DNA of 64,000 bases from Heloderma charlesbogerti (GCA_026122225.1 JANEZZ010001681.1:171995-235994); one strand, 5' to 3'; shown: positions 9,247 to 20,419, numbered from the stretch's first letter. Program-made: numbers and translations. The notes: generated by a model not told the origin, from the sequence alone.

Positions 9247-10181
9247 TAGGGATGGTGGAGAATTTCTCCACGAATCTTGGGGAGGCCAAATGCCAATGCA
9301 TTCGGCCCCCCAAAATTGGTGGTGAAATTCTCCGCCCTTCCACCGGGATGGGACTTACCTCCTTTGAATGTCCCTTTCAGCGGCGGGTCCCAGCAGCGTT
9401 TCGGTGGCGTTTCAGCAGGGGCAGCGGCTGGTCTTCCGACTGGCTGCTGCCGCCGCCGCCATTACAAAGTAAAGTAAAAAAAAAAAAGTGATAGGCTACG
9501 TAACGATTTACGTAGCCTATCACGGCTAGATTTTCAAAGTCAGCCGTGATAGGCTACGTAAATCTTTACGTAGCCTATCACGGGTGACTTTGAAAAAAAA
9601 AAAAAAGCGCGTACAGAAATGGCGGCGCCCATGGGTGCCGCCATTGCATTCCTTATTTGGGCAGGGGTAGTCTACGTAAAGATTTACGTAGACTACGGCG
9701 AAAATAAGGGTTCGCCTATTTGCGTTACCCTTATTTTCGCCGTAGTCTATGTAAATCTTTACGTAGACTACCCCTGCCCAAACAAGGAACGCAAACAAGG
9801 AACGCCCATGGGCGCCGCCATTTGCGTACGCGCTTTTTTTTTTTTTCAAAGTCACCCGTGATAGGCTACATAAAGATTTACGTAGCCTATCATGGCTGAC
9901 TTTGAAAATCTAGCCGTGATAGGCTACATAAATCATTATGTAGCCTATCACATTTTTTTTTTAATTTACTTTTTTTATTTCGTGGCTGGGGAGACGGGGC
10001 TTTCCCGGCTGGCCTGAATTTCGGCAGCGAGGGATGGGGCGCCTCCCCCCCGGCCTCAATTTCGGCCGGGAGGGGCAGGGCGCCTCCCCGCCGCCAAGAA
10101 CTTCGAGGGGAGAACCGAAGTGCCTCCCTCCCACCGTGAAGCAAGCTGCGGGACCAGGTAATGGACTTTTGTCCATCCTTA
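9247..10181. mobile_element. hAT-like palindromic element, copy B (complete, 935 bp)
   Basis: It begins TAGGGATGGTGGAG and ends TGTCCATCCTTA. The host CR1 supplies a perfect 8-bp duplication CTGGAAAC at 9239-9246 and 10182-10189, which fixes both ends. Four 36-bp hairpins of type GTGATAGGCTACGTAA are at 9488-9523, 9546-9581, 9858-9893 and 9916-9951. A central hairpin at 9661-9777 has ~50-bp arms containing AGTCTACGTAAAG. Outer arms are GC-rich (about 9300-9470 and 9975-10150). There is no transposase frame, so mobility must have come from a hAT enzyme supplied in trans. Confidence 0.92.
9661..9777. repeat. Central 117-bp hairpin of copy B
   Basis: Left arm GCAGGGGTAGTCTACGTAAA onward and right arm ending TTTACGTAGACTACCCCTGC are near-perfect reverse complements over about 50 bases, separated by a ~17-base loop. 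Each arm contains its own smaller palindrome around TACGTAAAGATTTACGTA. Confidence 0.92.
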
Positions 10182-10612
10182 CTGGAAACAAAGCCCTATG
10201 AAGAAAGACTGAAAGAACTGGGCATGTTTAGTCTTGAGAAGAGAAGACTGAGGGGAGATAGGATTTCGCTCTTCAAGTACTTGAAAGGTTGTCACAGAAA
10301 GGAAGGCCAGGATCTCTTCTCGATCATCCCAGAGTGCAGGACATGGAATAATGGGCTCAAGTTACAGGAAGCCAGATTCTGGCTGAACATCAGGAAAAAC
10401 GTCCTGACTGTTAGAGCAATACGACAAAGGAACCAATGACCTAGGGAGGTGGTGGGCTCTCCCACACTGGAGGCATTCAAGACAAGGCTGGACAGCCATC
10501 TGTCAGGGATGCTCTGACTTGGATTCCTGCATTGAGCAGGGGGTTGGACTCGATGGCCCTGTAGGCCCCTTCCAACCCTACTATTCTATGATTCTATGAT
10601 TCTATAATTCTA
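10182..10612 (+). mobile_element. CR1 LINE, 3' part of the split copy
   Basis: It continues the CR1 from 9246 after the duplicated CTGGAAAC, with codons for [20 protein letters not shown] through WLNIRKNVLTVRAIRQ, then the 3' UTR and the CR1 tail TTCTATGATTCTATGATTC up to about 10612. The frame stops with TGA at 10437-10439, at the same position as in the 4083 copy. Confidence 0.92.
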
Positions 10613-10616
10613 TGAT

Positions 10617-13282
10617 CTATTCTATAGAATCATAGCATAGTACTTGAAGAGCGCTATCATATCTCCCCTCAGTCTTCTCAAGGCTAAACATGCCCAGTTC
10701 TTTCCATCTCTCTTCATAGGGCTTTGTTTCCAGTCCCCTGATCATCTTTGTTGCCCTCCTCTGAACCCTCTCCAGTTTGTCTGCATCCTTCTTAAAATGT
10801 GGTGCCCAGAACTGGACACAATACTCCAGATGAGGCCTAACCAGTGCTGAGTAGAGGGGGACTAGTACTTCCCGGGATTTGGAAGCTATGCTTCTATTAA
10901 TGCAGCCCAAAAGAGCATTTGCTTTTTTTGCAGCCACATCACATCATTGGCTTATATTCAGCTTGTAATCGACAACAATTCCAAGATCCTTCTTGCTTGT
11001 AGTGTTGTTGAGCCACGTCTCCCCCATCTTGTAACTGTGCATTTGGTTTCTTTTTCCTAGGTTCAGAACTTGGCATTTATCCCTATTAAATGTCATTCTG
11101 TTGTTTTCTGCCCAGCGCTCCAGTCTATCCAGATCACTTTGAATTTTGTTTCTGTCTTCCAAAGTATTAGCTATCCTGCCCAATTTTATGTCATCTGCAA
11201 ATTTGATCAGCGTTCCCTGCACCACCTCCTCCAAGTCATTCATAACAACGTTGAACAGCACTGGGCCCAGGACTGAGCCCTGCAGTACCCCACTCGTTAC
11301 TTCTCCCCAGTTTGAGAAGGTCCCATTGATAAGCACTCTTTGAGTCCAATTCTGTAGCCAACTGTGGATCCACCAGATCGTTGTTTCATTTAGCCCACTT
11401 TGAGCTAGTTTGCTCATCAGGAGATCATGGGGCACTTTGTCAAAAGCTTTGCTGAAGTCAAGGTATATGATGTCTACAGCATTCCCACAGTCTACAAGGG
11501 AGGTTACTTGATCAAAAAATGAGATCAGATTCATCTGGCAGGACTTGTTTTTGACAAATCCGTGTTGGCTTCGAGTAATCCTTGCATTGTTTTCAAGGTG
11601 CTTCCAGATGGATTGCTTTATCATCTGCTCCAGAATTTTCCCAGGGATTGAGGTCAGACTGACTGGTCTGTAGCTCCCAGGTTCCTCCTTTTTACCCTTT
11701 TTGAAGATAGGGACAACATTAGCCCTCCTCCAGTCATCTGGCACTTCCCCATCCTCCATGATTTCTCAAAGAGAATAGCCAGCGGTTCTGAGAGTTCTTC
11801 TTCCAGTTCCTTTATGACTCTAGGATGCAGTTCATCTGGCCCTGGAGATTTGAACTCATTCAAAGTAATTAGGTGTTCCTTGACCATATGCCTATCGATC
11901 TCAAGCTGCAATCCTGCCCCTCCAGCCTGTACTTAGCCTTTGCCAGGGGGGGTCATAGACCCTCTTTTGGGAGAAGACTGAGCCAAAGTAGGAATTGAGA
12001 ACCTCTGCCTTTTCTTTGTCATTTGTTATTGTTTTGCCATCCTTATTTAATAGCTGAACAACCATTTCTTTCCTCTGCCTTTTACTATGCACAAAGCTGA
12101 AGAAAGCCTTTTTTTTGTTTTTAGCATCCCTCGCTAACCTCAGCTCGTTCTCAGCTTTAGCCTTCCTGAAACCATCCCTGCAATTCTGTGCTACCTGCCT
12201 GTACTCTTCCTTTGTTACTTGGCCTTCTTTCCACTTCCTATATGTGTCCTTTTTTGTTTTCAGATCATCCCTAAGCTTTTTGTGAAGCCACATTGGCTTC
12301 TTCTGTTGTCTTCCACCGTTTCTTCTTGTTGGAATTGTTTGTAATTGTGCCTTGAGAATTTCCTTTTTTAAAAGCTCCCACCCATCTTGGACTCCTTTTT
12401 TCGTTAGTGTTGCTTGCCATGGGACCTTACTGATCATTGTTCTGAGTTTATTAAAATCAGCTTTCCTAAAATCCAGGGTACGCGTTTGACTACACTCGGC
12501 TTTTGCTTCCCCTAGAACCAAGAACTCAAGTACAACATGGTCAGTTTCCCCCAGAGTTCCTGTAACTGCTACTTTACACAGTAAGTCATCTCTGTTGGTT
12601 AGGATCAAGTCAAGGATAGCCAATCCTCTAGTTCCTTCCTCTACTTTCTGTAGGAGGAAGTTATCTGCCACAGAAGTCAGGAATTTCCTGGAGGGGCCAT
12701 GTTTTGCAGAATTTGTCTCCCAACAAATATTGGGGAAATTGAAGTCCCCCATTACTACTACATCACGCTTCCTTAAAACATTGGCTATTGGCTTTTAAAA
12801 GTTTCATCCTCGTCTTCTCCTTGATTGGGTGGCTGGTAGTAGACTCCAACCACCAGGTTCCTTTTATTCTTTGCTCCATTTATTTTGATCCAGATGCTCT
12901 CGATGGGGCTACCGAGCTCATCCTCCTGTATTTCTGTGCAGATATATGTATTTTTCACATACAGTGCAACCCCACCTCCCTTTCTGTTTCTCCTGTTCTT
13001 TTTGAACAAATTATATCCTTCAATTGCTGTATTCCAGTCATGAGAGTCATCCCACCAATTCTCAGTTATACCTATCAAGTCATAATTTCCCTCTTGTATT
13101 AAGAGTTCAAGTTCGTTCTGTTTATTTCCCATACTCTGGGCATTAGTATATAGACATCGAAGACGATGTGCTTCATAGTCTGGCTTTCTTCCTACATGTG
13201 TCTGAAGACTATTATTGGGCGCTATCAGAGCTGTTCTCTCCGTTGCAGTGCATGCGCCTACGTCCATTGTTACCCCCAACAT
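10617..13282 (-). pseudogene. CR1 ORF2, endonuclease plus reverse transcriptase (frameshifted)
   Basis: The order on the minus strand is as follows. The APE-type endonuclease N-terminus (13282-12785) carries YTNAQSMGNKQNELELL, the catalytic-Glu block LIGITENWWDD and VVGVYYQPP. The endonuclease C-terminus (12752-11901) has MGDFNFPNICWE and the TDH block GETDHVVLEF. The RT start (11911-11654) has FKSPGPDELHPRVIKELEEE. The RT palm (11759-10944) has GSYRPVSLTSIPGKILE, the first catalytic Asp in IIYLDFSKAFDKVPHDLL, GVLQGSVLGPVLF and the second box IKFADDIKL. The C-terminal part lies at 10937-10640. At least four frameshifts or stops separate these pieces. Catalytic residues are largely preserved, so decay is mostly by indels. 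In a working element this protein nicks the target and copies CR1 RNA there. Confidence 0.9.
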
Positions 13283-13305
13283 TACAACTCCCTTCCCCGT
13301 AGGAT

Positions 13306-13947
13306 TCAGTTTAAAGCCCTCCTGATGAAGTTCTTCATGCTGTGGCCAAACACATTCTTCCCAGCCTTTGTGAGGTGCAACCCATCCCTTGCCAACAGCT
13401 CATCTTCCCGGAAGTATAGCCCGTGGTCCCAGAATCCAAATCTCTCTCGTCGGCACCACCTTCGTAGCCAGTCATTCACCCAGAGTATTTTTTGTTCCCT
13501 TTCTATCCCTCTTCTAACTACTGGAAGGATGGATGAGAAAACTATCTGGGCCCCAAAGTTCTTGAGTTTCCTTCCCAAAGCTTCAAAGTCTGACGTGATC
13601 TCTTCATAGCTCCGCTTGGCAGTATCATTTGTTCCCACATGGATGAGAAGAAAGGGATACCTGTCAGTGGGCTTTATGAGTGCAGGCAACCTTTCAGTCA
13701 CGTCTCTAATCCATCCTCCCAGGAGACAACATACCTGGCAAGTCCACGGGTCTTCGCGACATACTTGGGTCTCGATCCCACGCAGCAAGGCGTCTCCCAC
13801 TACTACCACTCTTCTTGTTGTAGGCCTGGGTTTCATCACCTCTGTTTGACTGACCTTCAGCCTCTTGCTCACTCTCATGTAGGTTCCCCTGTGATTCTTC
13901 CTCTGCAGGCTGTCCTCCAGTTTCATTCTACAACAAGCTTTCTTCAT
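13306..13947 (-). pseudogene. CR1 ORF1, SGNH/GDSL esterase-like protein with altered nucleophile
   Basis: The open frame covers the esterase domain to its natural end (NFIRRALN). The GTND block is present (HVGTNDTAKRS), and so is the C-terminal Asp-His block (ARDGLHLTKAGKNVFGHS). Block I reads VVVVGDALL: the GDS serine is Ala because the codon is GCC instead of the TCC seen in the plus-strand copy at 4083. Upstream of block I an 8-bp deletion shifts the frame, so residues 1-45 of this frame do not match the other copy. An intact SGNH enzyme needs that serine, so this copy would be catalytically dead even if expressed. Confidence 0.85.
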
Positions 13948-14137
13948 TTCAGCAGTATAATTTAGGGTGTAGAGGAGTCATTTTATTGCTGATACTATTA
14001 AACAATTGAGACTCAGATATCCTTGCTGATTTACTTCAGATCACCCAGAGATCTACCAGTAGATCCTGATCTACCTTCTGCCCACCTCTGCTGTAGCTCA
14101 CATATAGCTGGTATTCACCAAACCATCACAACAAATA

Positions 14138-14322
14138 AGTGGAGGCTGGTGGCTCTGATGTCACTGGGGTGGTCAAACTGCTCTGGGTTTCAGTCAGAAC
14201 TCTAAAGGAGATATCCAAGGTGCAAAGAACCTTGGAGAGCTGCTTTAGAGTTCTGACTGGTTCTTTCTGAACCCCAGAGTGGATTCACTGCCCCACTGAC
14301 ATTGAAGCCACCAGCCTCCACT
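14138..14322. mobile_element. Palindromic MITE, GTGGAGGCTGG ends, copy 1
   Basis: The left end GTGGAGGCTGGTGGCTC is mirrored by GAAGCCACCAGCCTCCAC at the right. Symmetry continues inward through TGTCACTGGGG / CCCCACTGACA and the pair CAGTCAGAACTCTAAAG / CTTTAGAGTTCTGACTG. A second copy is at 57488-57660. The flanks (ACAAATAA / TGCAATAA) agree at only five of eight bases, so the superfamily is not assigned. Confidence 0.75.
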
Positions 14323-16298
14323 GCAATAAATGCAATATTAGGATTTGTATTCTTTACGCACACACAAACAGACACACACACAACATGCCCATCCCCCCAT
14401 GTCACAAGAAGTGCTAGTGGGGCAATCAAGACGATTGGGCCCTAGAAAAGAGCTGCAGTTCAAATCCAAGGTCAAATGCATCTATGATGCATTATCAGGC
14501 TTCCATATAAAAAATAATTGCATTTTTGAGCTATGTTTTCATTTCTGCATTTTATAGATCAGTGCTATCAGAAGCAAAGGTACCCAACAAATGGGAATAA
14601 AAGTTAATACTACATCTTAATAATAATAAAAAAGTTTTCTTATGAAATGAATTACAAAATTCAACTACTCAAATCACAGCAATGTATAAAATATAAGACA
14701 CACCATGGTCCAAAAACTATAAAGAATTTCATACGAGATCTCACGTAATAAATGAATCAAGGAGAAATTGCCCTCCCCTTTAAAAAAAGGGTGATGACTC
14801 TGAATAACTTTTTGCCTTTCTGCAAAATACTTTCCAGCCCCTACAGGCTTGTGAAACACAAAATAAAACAAATGTTGGGCAAACGTTACATACGATCATG
14901 ATCTGGATTTCTATATTAAACTTTTCCATCACTTTCAAATGCTACCCAGCAGATTTATTTTTGTAATTAAGTGAATTGTTATTTACCAGCAGATATAAGG
15001 CTGGCATGACAGACATCCTAACAGTAACATAATTCAAAGGGCATGAATTATTACTGAGGTCTGATTAATTGAATAGTTATATTTTTATGGTACAGCTTAG
15101 GGAAGGGCACCTCATATGTGTGTGTGTGAGGGGGGGTTGTTTCATTTATACTTGGAAAATGCAATTGGTGTGCCTGGCTAGTTCTCAAGAGCTAAAGAAC
15201 AGGTTATACAGTGCAGAAACACAGTAGGTAACCCTAGGACCTTCACTTCACTGTGGACAATTTTCCTTAACAAAGTCCACAGCGGATGGTGTGATTCTCA
15301 TTCTGAAAGTGAATTTCACCCAGCCTCACATTTTGTGGCTGTAATGTGAGACTATTAGCACAATATAAGCTCAATTTTGTTGGCACAAGTTTTCATTTTG
15401 ACATCCGGGTGGCTGTAATTCATCATGTTACAGGTCAGGTGTTCTTGTGGGAAAAATTGCATCCATCGCATGTGTAATGTGCAGGGCCTGATTCAAAATC
15501 CAGATTAACTGGATTCAAAATCCAGCAGACATCTGGGAAATTAGTCTGTGAACTACAGATTATTTCTGGACTGGAAAATTTGGCCATTCATCCAACTCCA
15601 GTTAGCACTTAGCAACTCTAGTTACATATATGATGATAATTGTGTGGCCACGTTTTCCAGCCCTGCATTATTTAAACAAGTGAATGTGAACAAGGTGTTA
15701 CATTATTAGTACCACATACTGGTAAATTCATAATGGTATGCCTCTACCACAGTGGAGGAACATTTCCTGTAATATAAATATCACTTGTACAAATAAAGTG
15801 CTTAAAAGTGCTTGAATTAGGAAGCTAAGAAAATATACTTAAAAGGTTTCCTGGAAAACAATTTCAAGACTGTCTGTAACTGCTGAACACAATAGTTCTC
15901 AAATCCAGTTTAAATTTTCCAAAAGTATTTGCCTGGCAATTGGAAGGCATAATTTGTAGCATGTAACATAGATGGCTTAAATGATCATGCTGATCTAAAG
16001 TTCTGCATCTATTATAGAGGTGGGTTCCTGTACCTCTCATCAAGTTGGTTAGAGGGGAAAAATGAATGACTGTCAGCAAATCACTCACTTCAATTCATTC
16101 AGTTTAGTATTTAGACATTCAGTCTTGCTGACTGCATATTTATTACTGCAACCTCTAGATATAGCAGTAAATTAGATTGTCAAATTTGTAGACTCTAATG
16201 TGTGCAATGTTTCCTGAAGGTGATATTTCTTTCTGCAGCAGTGAGTTCCCACATCCTCAAAGCTCAGGGTTCATTGCTTCAGTAATATCTAGAGGCAC
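14323..16298. other. Non-coding stretch, nothing assigned
   Basis: AT-rich sequence with a short CA-rich patch near 14355-14385 and a (TG)n patch near 15117-15128. I recognise no exon or repeat family. Confidence 0.45.
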
Positions 16299-16300
16299 TA

Positions 16301-16434
16301 GGGCTGAATCTACACATAGCAGTTTTACCGTTATCATACTGCAGTGATAACTATTGTTGCCCATTGGTGTCATGTACACCAATAGTTATCATTGCAGTAT
16401 GATGGTGGTAAAACTGCTATGTGTAGATTCAGCC
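16301..16434. mobile_element. 134-bp hairpin MITE, GGGCTGAATC ends
   Basis: Arms of about 55 bases (GGGCTGAATCTACACATAGC onward; mirror ending CTATGTGTAGATTCAGCC) enclose a short loop near 16358-16378. Both sides are flanked by TA, which would fit a TA target duplication. The arms differ at few positions, so the insertion looks fairly recent. It has no coding capacity. Confidence 0.8.
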
Positions 16435-16985
16435 TAGGAGAGGCCAACATTTCTTTACTGTGCTTATAACCTAAAGCGGCAGCCTGATAGGATAATAGTC
16501 CATCAGTTCATGCTGAAGGATCAAAGCAAAATACAAGCGATTCACACTGCAGTAACAAATGCATCATTTACAGTTTGGAAATTAAGCAAAGGAGATGTAT
16601 GTACTATGAGAAAGCTAGTATGGGGAGAGTGATGGTTGGTGGAAAGACGAACTGGGGCTGGGGGTGGTGTGGAGAGAGAGAGGACTTTAGAATGGGCCTA
16701 AACATCAGTCCAGGAACAGGAAGCTAACAGACATCCTTGAGGAAAGGCAGCCACTCTGACTTCAGCGTCAAGAAGCCTATGGAAAATCCTAAGGGCTCCA
16801 GCCTGAGTCCGGTAATAGATCTAAACCTCGTGTGGGCAACCTACATCCCACGTGGCCTTCGGGCAGGTCTCCCTTGCAGCACACTGATGCCATAATGCCC
16901 ACTGCCACAAATTCCTCTCCCCGCACCTTTCTCACTATAGCTTTGTTTTCCTGGGGCCTAAACTGTGCCACTGGCTAGACCCCTT

Positions 16986-17038
16986 ACTTTGTGGTTTCTC
17001 TCTCAAGAATAACCTAATTGAGAGGCAAACCACAAAGT
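16986..17038. repeat. Short inverted repeat
   Basis: ACTTTGTGGTTT and CTCTCAA on the left pair with TTGAGAG and AAACCACAAAGT on the right, with an 11-base loop. It could be a MITE remnant. Confidence 0.7.
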
Positions 17039-17158
17039 ATGGAGAGCAAGAACCATCTTTTGCTGCTGTAAACCATCACACTCCATGGTTTCTCCCTCAA
17101 GAGATATGTGCCACCACACTTCTGACCTCAAATTACATCACCCCTATATATCAAAACT

Positions 17159-17210
17159 CCTGATTATAACAGCTCCCACCTATAACAGCTCCTGATTATA
17201 ACAGCTCCCA
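17159..17210. repeat. 32-bp-period direct repeat
   Basis: CCTGATTATAACAGCTCCCA occurs at 17159 and 17191, with a partial third unit between them. Confidence 0.85.
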
Positions 17211-19523
17211 CTGTATGTATTTTATGACAGTGCTCACTTTGGATGTAGCACAACACTGAACTAAATGTTCAGGGCATTTCCTGGGCTCTCTGGATGAATG
17301 AAAATACAGTTAGGCTCCAAGCAATGAGAAGTTCTAGGGGAGCAGAATTTATCCAGGTTTTGCTTCCCTCCAAAGAAGGTCACTGGGGGCTTATTGACAT
17401 TTTGTAATATTTGCATTTATTTTCTAAGAGCGTGATTCTGAACCTTCCTAGTTTATCAATGAATTTCATCTAAAGCAAAATTAAAATAAAATAAAATAAA
17501 ATTGGAGGACCTACTCAGGAAAATATCTAACAAATTTTGAACTAAGCCAATAAGAATCTGTATTGTGAAATTTTTCAAAGTGGTTTCACACATCCCTATG
17601 ATTTCCCCCCCAAAAGCTTTCCTGCTTTCCCTGAAAGTGTTGAACCTCCTGAAGCCAGATTGCTTCTGGGGTTCATGACAAGTCTCACCACAGTCTCGTC
17701 ACATGTTACCACCTTAGCATGCATATGCTGAATGTGTAAATGTATTATATATCCCTCTCAATTTTTTTTTCTTCTTGCATTATCACATACTGAAAGCCTG
17801 GGGGAACAGCAGAACCCATATGTTGTAAACTGGATATAGCCTTTTTTGTATCTGTAACTCAGGTAGAAAGCAATATAATCCCAATTAAACCTGTAGGGGG
17901 CTTTTAAAAATACTTGTTTCCTCTCATAAACTTCAAGAATCATCATCCCATCCTTCAGGATAACTACCATAAGTACTGCACATATCATATTTTCATTTAA
18001 AATAAATATAGCAAAATATCTAAACTAGCATAAGTTAACATAAAAGAGTACTTCAATTTATAGGTACAGTAGAACATTAAGTATATATAATATCCTGAGG
18101 GGCAGATTCGGCCCAATTGCAATTACACTATTTTACCCAACACTGTAAGTTTTAATTGTTCCCATTTGCTTAGATCTAATTGTATTTTATGCATTATTGG
18201 GCCTAAACTTAATTTAACACAATCCATTTTCAGAGAGATAGGTGGGTGTTTAAGTTTGCCATGTCTATTAATGCTAATGTGAAACACATGGCAATTTTTG
18301 ATAAGGGTTGAATCCAAAGCTTACTAGCACTTATATGGGGGCCTATTACCTTCATTATGTGAGACCCTGACCAACATTTAACTGTTGCATCTCTTCAACA
18401 ACACTCCTTTGCAAAAGAAAGATGTGATGTGAGGCTTTGGCACAGCGAAACCAAGTAACTTGGTGAAGATCATGAGGTTAGATGGTGAGAGAGAAATTTC
18501 AGTGAGTGGATGGTAAGGGAAGAGTCACAGCAAGGTCTGAAGGCATATATTTGGATATACTCAATATTAAATTACCAAAAGGCAGTATATTTCAAGAGCA
18601 TTTCTTAGGACTGACTTTTGTTAGTTTTGTTTCTTTATTTGCTTGGTTTTTTTTGTTTCTTAACATCATTGCTGGAAATCCAGATCTTGCTGAGGAAAAA
18701 TCCTACAAAAGCTAAGGATAGGTCACAATTATGCAAGCATACCCAGAATAATGAGATGAGACATGTATCATTGGGTTAAAAAGGTCCACAACTTCATTCA
18801 CCTTAACATAATAGGCTCTGCAACAATCATAACACTGTGCAGGATATTACTGATGCAGGAGACGCCTCACAGCTTTCTCTGCCTCATATATTAGCATAAG
18901 CATTATCTGGCCATGAGATGGAGGTAGTGTAATATTTATCCTCTCCCCACTAACCACACCTCTTCTGGTATTGGGGCAGTCTTTCATGACAAATCCCTGC
19001 TCAGAGCCCCACACCCCTAGGTGGGTCAAACAAGTTGGCCCCAAAGGGGTTTCATACCTCACCTCATGGGCCCCACCGTACAGAGTGATTCTACCTACCT
19101 GGACATCTCATAGATTTACAGGTAGCACTTGGATTTGCCTTGACAACAAGTAGTTCTAATGGGTCTGCTAGACCTAGCTCTGGGGGTATGAGGGCTTCTT
19201 CTATTGCCTCACTGTGTGCTGGATTTTTCCTCAGGCCTGTACCAAAGCAGTTATGCCTCCTTGCTCCTCACTAAACTTCTCTCTCTTACTACAGGCCAAC
19301 ATTTGATACAATTGGCCTTCTCCATTTTCCAGCACACCTCTTCCCATCCCTGATTTGTGTCTGACCTCTCAGAGTTTCAGCTGTGATTATTATAAGAATT
19401 TAAAATATTTTAGAAGAAATGTGAAGATATCTTTGTAGATCTGTTTTAGATTTATGTTTTTCCAGTGAAATTCTAACCATGACTGTTTTTGTGAGTTAAA
19501 AAAACAAAACAAAAATCTGAAGC
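17211..19523. other. Non-coding stretch, nothing assigned
   Basis: AT-rich sequence. An (AAAAT)n tract lies at about 17481-17502. No conserved frame, splice-flanked exon or repeat family is recognisable. Confidence 0.45.
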
Positions 19524-20419
19524 ACATAAGAACATAAGAACATTGGAAGAGCCATGATGGATCAGACCAAGGGTCCATATAGTTAAGCATTCTGTTCACA
19601 CAATGGTCAACCAGCTGTTGACGGGTTGACCGGGAAACCACAAGCAGGATGCAAGTGCAACAGCATCCTCCCACCCATGTTCCCCAGCAACTGGGATACA
19701 TAGGCACACTGCCTCTGATACTGGAGTTAGCACATGGCCATCAGGACTAGTAGCCATTGATAGCCTTCTCCTCCATGAATTTATCTATCCCCCATTTAGA
19801 GCTATCCAAGTTGGTGGCCATCACTACATCTTGTGGTAGTGAATTCCATAGTTTAACCATGGGCTGTGTGAAGACGTACTTCCTTTTATCTGTCCCGAAT
19901 CTCCCACCAATTAGCTTCATGGGATGACCTCAGGTTCTAGTATTATGTGAGAAGGAGAAAAAAAAATCTCTATCCACATTCTCCACACCAAGCATAATTT
20001 TGTACACCTCTATCATGTCTCCCCTTACCCTCCTTTTTTCCAAGCAACACAATCCCAGCTGTTGTAACCTTCCCTCATAGGGGAGATGCTCCAGCCCCTT
20101 GATCATTTTAGTTGCCCTTTTCTGCAACTTTTCCAGCTCTACAATATCCTTTTTAAGGTGTAATGACCAGAATTGTACACAGTATTCCAAGTGTGGCCGC
20201 ACCATAGATTTGCACAGGGGAAGTTTTGGCAATGTGATTTTCAACTCCTTTTCTAATTATGCCTAACGTGGAGTTTGCCTTTTTTACAGTGGCTGCACAC
20301 TGGCTTGACATCTTCATTGAGCTGTCCCCAATATCTCTTTCTTGGTTGGTCATCGCTAGCTCAGATACCATCAGTTTATATGTGAAGTCAGGATTTTTTG
20401 CCCCAACGTGCATCACTTT
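19524..20419 (-). mobile_element. CR1-like LINE of a second family, 3' part
   Basis: Minus-strand LINE distinct from the CR1 copies above. It carries the RT C-terminal strings [39 protein letters not shown] and [19 protein letters not shown], followed by a 3' end made of AACATAAG repeats at 19524-19545. It is interrupted at 20420 by hAT-like copy C and resumes at 21381. A relative lies at 25871-26250. Clade assignment (CR1/L3-like) is from recognition only. Confidence 0.82.
19930..20411 (-). pseudogene. CR1-like RT C-terminal remnant
   Basis: Frames 20244-19930 and the part of 20659-20153 below 20419 give FTYKLMVSELAMTNQERDIG, MKMSSQCAATVKKANSTLG and then [15 protein letters not shown] with a frameshift near 20240. 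The remnant covers only the RT C-terminal tail, with no catalytic box. Downstream of SFSHNTRT the frame is lost. Part of the longer frame up to 20659 is hAT-element sequence and not protein. Confidence 0.8.

Larger units (their letters stand above)
10613..13965 (-). mobile_element. CR1 LINE, near full length but broken
   Basis: Minus-strand CR1 that still shows ORF1 (13947-13306) and all of ORF2 (13282 down to about 10640). Its 3' end is abnormal. After the codons for DSALQV near 10650 it jumps straight to the tail TATGATTCTATAG, so about 300 bp of ORF2 end and 3' UTR are missing relative to the plus-strand neighbour. The two CR1 tails meet at about 10612. The 5' boundary (about 13965) is approximate and is truncated compared with the start of the 4083 copy. 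Confidence 0.92.
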
